Below, piece by piece: positions 31,137 through 38,636 of a stretch of 46,206 bases of DNA. Origin of the DNA: Candidatus Obscuribacter sp. (GTDB taxonomy: Bacteria > Cyanobacteriota > Vampirovibrionia > Obscuribacterales > Obscuribacteraceae). The stretch's first letter is position 1, and the number at the start of each line of letters is the position of its first letter. Under the pieces are notes generated by a model. It did not search any database. It was not told the DNA's origin and was given only the letters and a program-made list of their open reading frames with translations. Where the stretch lies: the NCBI GenBank assembly GCA_021772135.1, contig JADYXQ010000037.1:1-46206 (forward strand), written 5' to 3'. The position numbers were made by a program, and so were the translations under genes.

Positions 31137-32471
31137 TTGGCTAATGTAGTTGTAGTCGGAGCACAATTTGGAGATGAAGGTAAGGCAAAAGTTACTGACC
31201 TTTTAGCCAACAATGCCGACATCGTGGTGAGATATCAGGGCGGCGCCAACGCCGGTCACACAGTGGTAGTAGGAAAAGAAACCTACAAATTCCACCTTAT
31301 TCCTTCCGGAATTCTCTATCCCGGAAAAATTTGCGTGCTTGGACCCGGCATGGTAATTGACCCCAAAGCGTTTATTAAAGAAGTAAAATCACTGACAGAG
31401 CGCGGTCTCGATGATTCGAAATTGAAAGTCTCAGCTTCAGCTCACGTCACTATGCCTTATCACCTGGCTCTTGATGCCGCTGAAGAAGAGAGCCGCGGCG
31501 ACAACAAAATCGGCACCACCAAGCGTGGTATCGGACCAACTTACGCCGACAAATGCGCACGCTCCGGCATTCGTATGGAAGACTTGCTCGACAGAGAAGT
31601 TTTGAAAGAAAAATTAGAGTGGATGGTGCCGCGCAAAAACGTACTGCTCGAGCGTATGTATAATCATCCTCCATTTGATCTCAACGAAATTTTGGAAGAG
31701 TATGCCTCTTACGGCGACCAGATGCGCAAATATGTTTGCGATACTTCAGAACTGATTTTCACAGCCGTACAAAACAAAAAGAATATTTTGTTTGAAGGCG
31801 CTCAAGGCACCATGCTCGATTTAGACCATGGCAGCTATCCATTCGTCACCAGCTCCAGCCCCACCGCCGGTGGTGCCTGCATCGGCGCTGGTATCGGTCC
31901 GACAATCATTGACCGCGTTATCGGCATCTCCAAAGCCTTCATGACCAGAGTGGGCGAGGGTCCATTCCCAACCGAGCAAGATGGCGCTGAAGGCGAAATG
32001 TTGCGTCAGACCGGCAAACCATGGGCTGAAGTGGGTGTGACCACAGGGCGTCCTAGACGTTGCGGCTGGTTTGATACCGTTATCGGTCGATATGCAGTGC
32101 GCATTAATGGTCTTGATTGTCTGGCAATCACAAAGCTCGATGTAATGGACGAATTTGATGAAATCAAAATCTGCGTCGCTTACAAAGATAAAAAAGACGG
32201 CACCATTCACAAAGAATTGCCTTCAATCGGCTCCCAATTCAAGCGGATGGAACCTGTCTACAAGATCTTCCCAGGTTGGAAAACACCAACCTACAAAATC
32301 ACCAGTTTTGACCAATTGCCAGTTGAGGCAAAACGCTATCTCGACTTCATCGCTGAAGAATTAGATTGCCCAGTGGCTATCGTCAGCGTTGGACCAACTC
32401 GCGACAAGACTGTGGTAATTGAAGATCCGATACACGGACCAAAAAGAGTATTGAGCAAAGCCAGTCAGTAG
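31137..32471 (+). CDS. purA: Adenylosuccinate synthetase
   Basis: Makes adenylosuccinate from IMP, aspartate and GTP in AMP synthesis. The 444-aa length is normal. It shows [67 protein letters not shown] and [13 protein letters not shown]. The GTP-binding loop reads GDEGKAK where the common form is GDEGKGK (Ala17). It starts with TTG at 31137 after GGAGAG. It has its own promoter and a long leader, and is convergent with the TPR gene downstream. Confidence 0.97.
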   Translation: MANVVVVGAQFGDEGKAKVTDLLANNADIVVRYQGGANAGHTVVVGKETYKFHLIPSGILYPGKICVLGPGMVIDPKAFIKEVKSLTERGLDDSKLKVSASAHVTMPYHLALDAAEEESRGDNKIGTTKRGIGPTYADKCARSGIRMEDLLDREVLKEKLEWMVPRKNVLLERMYNHPPFDLNEILEEYASYGDQMRKYVCDTSELIFTAVQNKKNILFEGAQGTMLDLDHGSYPFVTSSSPTAGGACIGAGIGPTIIDRVIGISKAFMTRVGEGPFPTEQDGAEGEMLRQTGKPWAEVGVTTGRPRRCGWFDTVIGRYAVRINGLDCLAITKLDVMDEFDEIKICVAYKDKKDGTIHKELPSIGSQFKRMEPVYKIFPGWKTPTYKITSFDQLPVEAKRYLDFIAEELDCPVAIVSVGPTRDKTVVIEDPIHGPKRVLSKASQ

Positions 32472-32480
32472 AAATCTCGC

Positions 32481-33476
32481 TCAAAAAGAATCGGGCGCAG
32501 GCACATCGCTTGCGCCCGATTCATCTTTAAGATCGCTTGCCTGCAAATGAAAAAGCCGGCGCACAAAGTTGCGCAAATTCAAAGCAAGATCGCCCTGTTT
32601 CATCAGGCAACGATCCATACCGGCCTGCGCTGAAGTGGAGTCGGGCAGCAGCTGCTTAATTTGCCCATAGTTGGCCCGCGCTGCCATATAGTCGTGCAAA
32701 GCAAATTCGTTCAAGTGAGCGAGACGATCGAGAGCTTTGAGCGATTGCGAATCACGACTCAAAACACCTTTTAAGACTTCCTTAGCCTTCTCATAATCCT
32801 GGTTGGCGCTATACAGTTCGGCCAGCTCCAACCACCACGACTGCTCCGCCGGACGCGCATCACAGGCGCTGCGCATTAGTGCCAGGGCCTTTTTATTTTC
32901 ACCAAAAGCCTGAGCTACATTAGCAAGAACATGTTCAACTTGCGGATCGTTGGGATATCTACGCTCAAGGACGAGCGCTTGTTTTTGTGCCTGTTTCACC
33001 GATTGACCTGCCAGAAGCGCGGTGACAAGAGCAAGCTGGGCATCGCGCGAATCTGGCTCCATCGCTATTGCTTCATTGGCCAATCGCACTGCTAACTCGG
33101 TGGAGAGATTTTCTAAATGCAGCTTGGAGAGGGCCACCAGTGGCTCCACCAGGAGCGGCCGCACATGCCTGACTTTTTCGTATTGCATAATGGCAAAAGC
33201 CGACAAACCCATTTTTACGTAGAGGCGAGCTGCGCTCAAAGCCACGTCGGTATCGTCAGGATAGCGGCCCAGCAAATTTTCCACTTCTGAGCGAGCCGGT
33301 AAAAGTGAGCCGTCTTTGATCAGTAAATCAACTACTTTCAGCCTGGTGCTAAGAGTTTCTTGTTGATTATTGCCGACCTGACCAAGAGCCTCCACCGCAG
33401 ACCCTGCAGATAGGCAAGCGGCCAGACATAAAGCTAATAATGAAACTGATTTCAAGCGAATAACCACACCCGGCAT
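32481..33476 (-). CDS. Secreted TPR protein
   Basis: A 331-aa exported protein: signal peptide (VSLLALCLAACLSAGSAVEA, ~10-30; the LAAC could be a lipobox), then about seven tetratricopeptide repeats (for example VALSAARLYVKMGLSAFAIMQYEKV and WLELAELYSANQDYEKAKEVL within longer units). The ATG at 33476 follows AGGA at 8 nt. The function is unknown, probably periplasmic or outer-membrane protein contacts. Its last codons form the arm of an intrinsic terminator (see 32488-32522). Confidence 0.82.
   Translation of the reverse strand: MPGVVIRLKSVSLLALCLAACLSAGSAVEALGQVGNNQQETLSTRLKVVDLLIKDGSLLPARSEVENLLGRYPDDTDVALSAARLYVKMGLSAFAIMQYEKVRHVRPLLVEPLVALSKLHLENLSTELAVRLANEAIAMEPDSRDAQLALVTALLAGQSVKQAQKQALVLERRYPNDPQVEHVLANVAQAFGENKKALALMRSACDARPAEQSWWLELAELYSANQDYEKAKEVLKGVLSRDSQSLKALDRLAHLNEFALHDYMAARANYGQIKQLLPDSTSAQAGMDRCLMKQGDLALNLRNFVRRLFHLQASDLKDESGASDVPAPDSF
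32488..32522 (-). terminator. Terminator embedded in the 3' end of the TPR coding sequence
   Basis: A perfect 12-bp inverted repeat GAATCGGGCGCA/TGCGCCCGATTC with an 11-nt loop, followed on the minus strand by TTTTT that overlaps the last Phe codon and the TGA. It lies inside the final codons of the TPR gene. On the plus strand it can also stop purA transcripts, with a poorer T-tract. Confidence 0.85.
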
Positions 33477-33575
33477 GGTACCAATCCTAATTACCAGAGT
33501 ATCAGACTTAGGGCGCGGCCTTTAGTGTTAGGATTAAATCAGTTTGGTTCAAGCATAATTTAAACCGTAAAACCA
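33477..33575. other. Divergent intergenic region
   Basis: 99 nt between the secreted TPR gene and the 861-aa gene. Both promoters must lie here. It is AT-rich (GGATTAAATC, CATAATTTAA), but I see no convincing -35/-10 pair. Confidence 0.3.
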
Positions 33576-36161
33576 TTGGTTAACACTCAAACAAAAGAGA
33601 AAACTGCCGTTGCCGCCAAAACTATAGACTGGGGTTCTATCGGCGTTCTCTGGTTTTCGACGCTGGCCGCCAGCGGGCTCATCAGCGCCTATGTGCTGGC
33701 ATTGGCCTGGTTCAACATCGACAATGTCGAGGCCGATCCCCTTGAAAAAGCCGGTGAAATTGCCGTCCGCAACCTCACGGCAACCACTGTTTTTGATCCA
33801 GCCTTTGGTTCCATCGGCATTCAAGATAGAGCGTCAGCGCCTAGTGCCTCTGGTGCAAGCAAAATTCGCAGCATCAACACTGTCTTTTCTTTGCTGCGCC
33901 AGGCCGCCATCATAGGGCAAGAATATGATCTGCCGGCGATGGGCAAGCAAACTTCCGCTGATTTAGCTTTAGCCCGCAAACTCGAAGTCAAACTAAAGGG
34001 CCTGCTCAATGCCCAAGTAGTGGTTGGTGGACCCACTTACTTGCAGATCAAAAATTCACTGGCTCATAGCGCCCGCTCAGGCAGACACTTAACGGCACTA
34101 TCTTTAGAGCTTGGCGTAGTGGACCTGGCCGGCCAGACATATTCGACTACGGCAATATCAGCCGGAGTTGACGAAAACAAACAAGCCTATGTCCGCGCTG
34201 GAAAAATCCTTGCTCTGGCACCAGTACCGGTACCACAGAGCGAACCTCTGATTTTCCACCAGCAAGCTGATGCCACCACTCTGGTTGCTTCTGAAAAATT
34301 TAGCCCCGCCGCGCCCGAGCAATTGCCCACGGCAATTCTGATTACCGCAGATTATGAAACCAGCACAGGCAAGAACCGGGCAAAACTTCAGAGCCGCCGG
34401 CGCATTTGTTTACTTTGCGGCAACAATACTTTTCGCTTCGCTAAATCTCCGGGCAAGGCCAGGCCTGTCACCAATAAAAGCGAACCCACTTGTATGATTT
34501 TGACTTTCCCTCAAGGAAGGCCCCAGTTATTCAATTGCCTGGCAGACCTGTTCAATAACCGTGAATTTAAAGGTCACGGCGAATGGCAGCAAACCAACCA
34601 AGGTACAGTGCCTGGCAACGGCTCGCTGGCACCGCCGGTAGCACCAGTACTGGTTGATATGAACGGCCGAGATTCACTCAGCATTGCTTTTTATCATTGG
34701 CTCAGGCAATTAAACGAGCCGGTCAGCCCCGGGCGACTGACCGCCGTAATCAACTCACCCTGGCCCAAATTAGAGCCTCGTCGCAAAAACGTCGTGTCGC
34801 AGGCTGATGGCGTCAATAATAATGATAATGACGAGAACACGGGCTGGCAAACTTCTATTAACAGTTGTCTGGTTTCAGACACTGACGCTCGCGCCCTGGC
34901 CTTTTTGCATCAGACCGGCCCGCAAGAAGCAGGCCAAAAAGCCCTGCGTAACTGTTTTTCAGATCAAGCCATCGCTTATCCTTCTTCCGCCCTGCCCCTG
35001 ATTGTTGACGGTAAAGGCGACGCTTTTACTCCGGGTCGCACAAAATTTGAAAGGGTGCTGACCACAGATTTGCTCACTGAAATTTACGGTACCAATCTGG
35101 CCGCACAAGATACCATCGCCACGGCTCACCTGGTTGAACTGGCGGCTCACAAAGCTTTTCGCGACACCAGAGATCGCATTGTCCTTAAACAAGCCGATCT
35201 TTCATCAATGAAAGACAGCATGCGCAAAGAGACCCAGGCGGCGAAAGATAAGATTTTAAAAGGAGATATTGCCGCCCTGGAAACAAGCCTCGAATATGAA
35301 CAGGCCGAGCAAAAAAGACTGGCAATTGTTTTGTCTTTCGCACACACAGCCCGGGCCAATGCCATGTCTGCCGCAAGACAATCATTTGATCTGAGCAATC
35401 GCTTGATGGAGGTGTGCCGGTCGGGTATCTATAGAATGGATTCAGCCACATTGTCCGGAGCTTTTCTACTAGGCAAACGCTTTATCTTTTCACCGCATTT
35501 AGTGGCACTATCAGAAGCGGAAATTTTCGAGCAGGCCGACCTTGAAGTAGACAAATCGGGCAGCGGCAAGTTGGCAAAATCGGGCTGGTTACAAGATAAA
35601 TTGTTAGTCTTTGGTCGCGTGCATGACTTTACTAAATTGCCCGACACGCAAATTTTTGCTGAAGGCCGCCCGATTTCTGATTTACTAGCAGAAGAGCTAC
35701 CGGTGCTGCCGGCGGCTCCAGTAACCATTGTCTATGATTCACGCGCGCTGCTTGTCAAAGGTGTTGAGACGACAGTAAAATTTGCCGGTCCTCAGAGTTT
35801 TTCAGACTATCCATTTAAGGGCCTACCGGTGAGCGAAAAGCAATTGCTTTTTTATGCTCAAAAAGCGTTTTCCACCAATATTGTCAGCTGGTCAGTACTG
35901 GCACGAGATTATGTTGCTTACCGCGAAGACGGCCGCGGCGGGCAGGCCATAGCGTCAAATATCAGGAGCTGGTGCCACGCTAACGAAAGCAAAGACCTTG
36001 ACTCTGAATGTCCTGCTCTGGCCTGCGAATGGCAGCTGCGGGCACCGGTAGTTTTACTCGACGACCAATTGAAAAAGGCACTGCGCGGCGCCACCTTGAC
36101 CGATCCCAAAACCGGCCAGCGCATTCCGCAAATTCCGCCGGTTGACGTCACTTTAATGTAG
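33576..36161 (+). CDS. Large membrane-anchored hypothetical protein
   Basis: An 861-aa protein I do not recognise. A short polar N-terminus is followed by one membrane helix (~22-43); the rest is predicted outside. The region just after the helix (EKAGEIAVRNLTATTVFDPA and SINTVFSLLRQAAI) is reminiscent of large TadE/TadG-like proteins, but only weakly. About residues 545-600 are helical and charged (possible coiled coil). It has scattered cysteines, including CLLC and CHANESKDLDSECPALAC. The start is a TTG at 33576 with no clear ribosome-binding site; no ATG lies near. Composition is like its neighbours. It may be a surface or pilus-related protein. Confidence 0.7.
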   Translation: MVNTQTKEKTAVAAKTIDWGSIGVLWFSTLAASGLISAYVLALAWFNIDNVEADPLEKAGEIAVRNLTATTVFDPAFGSIGIQDRASAPSASGASKIRSINTVFSLLRQAAIIGQEYDLPAMGKQTSADLALARKLEVKLKGLLNAQVVVGGPTYLQIKNSLAHSARSGRHLTALSLELGVVDLAGQTYSTTAISAGVDENKQAYVRAGKILALAPVPVPQSEPLIFHQQADATTLVASEKFSPAAPEQLPTAILITADYETSTGKNRAKLQSRRRICLLCGNNTFRFAKSPGKARPVTNKSEPTCMILTFPQGRPQLFNCLADLFNNREFKGHGEWQQTNQGTVPGNGSLAPPVAPVLVDMNGRDSLSIAFYHWLRQLNEPVSPGRLTAVINSPWPKLEPRRKNVVSQADGVNNNDNDENTGWQTSINSCLVSDTDARALAFLHQTGPQEAGQKALRNCFSDQAIAYPSSALPLIVDGKGDAFTPGRTKFERVLTTDLLTEIYGTNLAAQDTIATAHLVELAAHKAFRDTRDRIVLKQADLSSMKDSMRKETQAAKDKILKGDIAALETSLEYEQAEQKRLAIVLSFAHTARANAMSAARQSFDLSNRLMEVCRSGIYRMDSATLSGAFLLGKRFIFSPHLVALSEAEIFEQADLEVDKSGSGKLAKSGWLQDKLLVFGRVHDFTKLPDTQIFAEGRPISDLLAEELPVLPAAPVTIVYDSRALLVKGVETTVKFAGPQSFSDYPFKGLPVSEKQLLFYAQKAFSTNIVSWSVLARDYVAYREDGRGGQAIASNIRSWCHANESKDLDSECPALACEWQLRAPVVLLDDQLKKALRGATLTDPKTGQRIPQIPPVDVTLM

Positions 36162-36174
36162 TCAGTGTTTTAGT

Positions 36175-36633
36175 CTAAGCTTCAGAGCGCTTGTTTTTCT
36201 TTTTCTTGGACGCTTCCGCATCACTATGATCGCCGTCATTTTCTTGCTCAGTGTCACCAATATGCTCGGGTTTGGTGACGCCGGCATGATGTTCAAGTAC
36301 AGCCAGACGCTCGAGTAATTGCTCGTAATGTTCCATGGTGACAAAGCCAAATTCTTTGGCCGCTTTCTTCATGGTTTTAGAAAACTTAGAACTGACCTGC
36401 TGTTCCACACCTTCGGTGCGCTTGACAGCTTCGTCTGTAAATGTTTTCAAAAAAGATTCGGCCGACTCGGTCTTAATTTTTCCTTTTTCTTCAAGATCAT
36501 CCAGTAAATCTTGTCCGACTTTGACAAGGTCTTGCATGGCGTCTTTCAGTGCATCTTTGACTCGGTCAACGCTGGAAGTTGCTCCGACACCTGTCAATAC
36601 AGCTTTTTTCAGTAGTTTGGTACGGTCGCTCAT
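36175..36633 (-). CDS. Phasin-like / PHA granule-associated coiled-coil protein
   Basis: A 152-aa acidic and basic helical protein. LLKKAVLTGVGATSSVDRVKDALKDAMQDLVKVG and the following charged helices, then ERLAVLEHH, resemble the PhaF/PhaI-type polyhydroxyalkanoate granule proteins and short PHA-synthase partners. The C-terminus is Lys-rich (KKKKNKRSEA). The ATG at 36633 follows AGGAG at 7 nt and is preferred over the ORF start at 36678. It may coat storage granules or bind DNA as PhaF does; the family call rests on general pattern only. No PHA synthase gene is in the window. Confidence 0.6.
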   Translation of the reverse strand: MSDRTKLLKKAVLTGVGATSSVDRVKDALKDAMQDLVKVGQDLLDDLEEKGKIKTESAESFLKTFTDEAVKRTEGVEQQVSSKFSKTMKKAAKEFGFVTMEHYEQLLERLAVLEHHAGVTKPEHIGDTEQENDGDHSDAEASKKKKNKRSEA

Positions 36634-36689
36634 GTGTAACTCCTGAGGTGGAAAATTTTTGATAGTTGCTGCCTGCACTACATTGTATT

Positions 36690-36709
36690 GAACGTTGGCT
36701 CCAGCGTTC
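36690..36709. repeat. Inverted repeat in the phasin-phosphatase intergenic region
   Basis: GAACGTTGG-CT-CCAGCGTTC, 9-bp arms with one G-U pair, followed on the plus strand by TAATTTTTA. It lies ~56 nt upstream of the phasin-like start. It could be an operator, or a terminator for plus-strand readthrough. I see nothing else in 36634-36855 apart from AAGGAG before 36856. Confidence 0.45.
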
Positions 36710-36855
36710 TAATTTTTACAATGATCTCAAGATAGAGCGTTACAAATGCAAGTACATAGAGATCTAAACTGTAACCTTTGAAGTAATCATAGTCGCTGGC
36801 AATGCCGGTAAAATAGATGACTTAAACGGCGGCAAAAATCAGAAGGAGAGCAAGC

Positions 36856-38622
36856 TTGGCAGCTTTGAGCAAAATAAAAAAACAGAGTGGTTTAATGTGG
36901 CGCTTAGCGAGGCCCCTGTCGTTGTTGGCGGTTTTGCTTGCGGCTCAGATTGCTCCGTTGGCCAGCGAACCTTCGCCTCTCAATTTCACGGCACCAGCAG
37001 CTCAAGCTCAAAGTGCGACCAAACCAAAATTGGTTTTGCTGCTTGTGGCCGACCAGCTTTCGTACAATAGCTTGATGCGCTTTCAAGACAAGCTTTCCGG
37101 CGGCGGTCTGCGCTGGTTGAGTGAGTCAGGCGCCAACTATACAAATTGCCGCTATCAACAGGCGACCACTCAAGGCGCCTGCGGTGACGCCACAATCGCC
37201 ACTGGAGCCAATCCGTGGGCACACGGTATTGTTGGCGATCAATGGTTTGATCGCCGAAAGAACAAAGCTATCTCGGCCGTAGCCGACGAGTCGTCAACGC
37301 TCACCGGCGCCAATGGCGGCGGCTCAAGTTCTAAGTTTTTGCAGGGAACCACTATTGGCGACCAGATGAAATTGGCCACCAATGGCCGCAGCAAAGTATT
37401 TTCACTAGCGGTTAAAGATTCACAGGCCTTGCTGCTTGGCGGCCGCCTGGCCAACATGGCCGTATGGTTTGATAACCGCACCGGAAATTTTGTTACTTCC
37501 GCCCAATACGGCCGTGATTTACCTCTCTGGGTCAAGGCCTATAACGATCAGCGGCAGGCCGAAAAACTAGTGGCTAAGCCCTGGCAAAGATTGCTTCCTG
37601 AAAATGCTTATGGCGCGTCCAGCCGCGATGACTTCACCAACGAAAAAGCTCTACCATCAGACGGTAAAGCATTTCCGCACATGATTAGCGGTGCAGCTAC
37701 CGGCGAAGGCGCTTACACCACTCTGGCCATGACGCCCATGGCAAATCAGATGGTGCTTGATCTGGCTCACGACGCCATTGAAAAAGAAGGTCTCGGCACT
37801 CACAGCGACACCGATTTTCTTTCTGTCGGCCTATCCGCCGGCGGTGAACTAATAAATTACTTCGGCCCTTATTCACAAGAATCGCAAGATCTTGTTTATC
37901 GCATGGATCAAGGGGTGAGCACACTGCTAGGCTACCTGGATCAAAAAGTTGGCCTGAATAATTGCTTGATTGTCTTTACCGCCAACCGCGGAGCTCAGGC
38001 CATTCCTGAATTTCTCAAAGAGCGCGGTCTTGATTCGGGGCGCATTGATCCCAAATCATTCAAGACTTTCCTTGACACCACTTTAGATAATCGCCTTGGC
38101 CAGGACGAGTGGATTGAAGCCTTCGAGCCACCAAATCTTTATCTTAATTTCGGCGCCATCGACAAAAATAAATATCGTCAACCTGACGTAGAAGCCCTGG
38201 CTGCCAAAGTTGCTCACGGCATTCCGGGAATTGCCGAAGTAATTACATCTGCACAGCTCTATTCAAACCAGTTGCCCAACGGACCATTTGCCGACGGTGT
38301 GCGCAAGAGCTACTACTGGGGCCGCAGTGGCGAATGCTATGTCATTCCTAAACCAGGATATGTATTCTCATCTGAAAGCTCTGGTACTGCCAGCGGTGCG
38401 CCATATTCATACGACAGTCAGGTTCCACTGGTCTTGCACGGATTCGGCATCGAACCGGGCAAGCGCACTGAAACTGTCAGCCCGGCCGATATCGCGCCAA
38501 CTATTGCGGCCCTGCTCAATATTGAGACCCCAAGCTTGTGCGAAGGCAAAAGCTTGTCTGGTGGCATCGCGACATCGCAAGGTCCATCACGTCCGCGTTC
38601 CACTGCCGGTGACATTCAATAA
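36856..38622 (+). CDS. Alkaline phosphatase superfamily protein, probably inactive (PafA-like)
   Basis: A 588-aa exported protein with a membrane/signal segment at ~18-36. The fold markers of PafA-type phosphatases are present: LLLVADQLSYN (Asp66), GACGDATIATGANPWAHGI, WFDR, LPLWVKAYN, FGPYSQESQD, and VSPADIAPTIAALL. Most metal-site residues are changed: the Asp/His pair in the DxxGH segment is Gly330/Asn334, the ADHG motif is ANRG (Asn377/Arg378), and the C-terminal His region is SGAPYSYD (no His). The usual PGHA next to the nucleophile is ACGDA. It is likely a pseudoenzyme. TTG start at 36856 after AAGGAG; 14 nt before polA. Confidence 0.75.
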   Translation: MAALSKIKKQSGLMWRLARPLSLLAVLLAAQIAPLASEPSPLNFTAPAAQAQSATKPKLVLLLVADQLSYNSLMRFQDKLSGGGLRWLSESGANYTNCRYQQATTQGACGDATIATGANPWAHGIVGDQWFDRRKNKAISAVADESSTLTGANGGGSSSKFLQGTTIGDQMKLATNGRSKVFSLAVKDSQALLLGGRLANMAVWFDNRTGNFVTSAQYGRDLPLWVKAYNDQRQAEKLVAKPWQRLLPENAYGASSRDDFTNEKALPSDGKAFPHMISGAATGEGAYTTLAMTPMANQMVLDLAHDAIEKEGLGTHSDTDFLSVGLSAGGELINYFGPYSQESQDLVYRMDQGVSTLLGYLDQKVGLNNCLIVFTANRGAQAIPEFLKERGLDSGRIDPKSFKTFLDTTLDNRLGQDEWIEAFEPPNLYLNFGAIDKNKYRQPDVEALAAKVAHGIPGIAEVITSAQLYSNQLPNGPFADGVRKSYYWGRSGECYVIPKPGYVFSSESSGTASGAPYSYDSQVPLVLHGFGIEPGKRTETVSPADIAPTIAALLNIETPSLCEGKSLSGGIATSQGPSRPRSTAGDIQ

Positions 38623-38636
38623 CAGAGTAAAACGCC

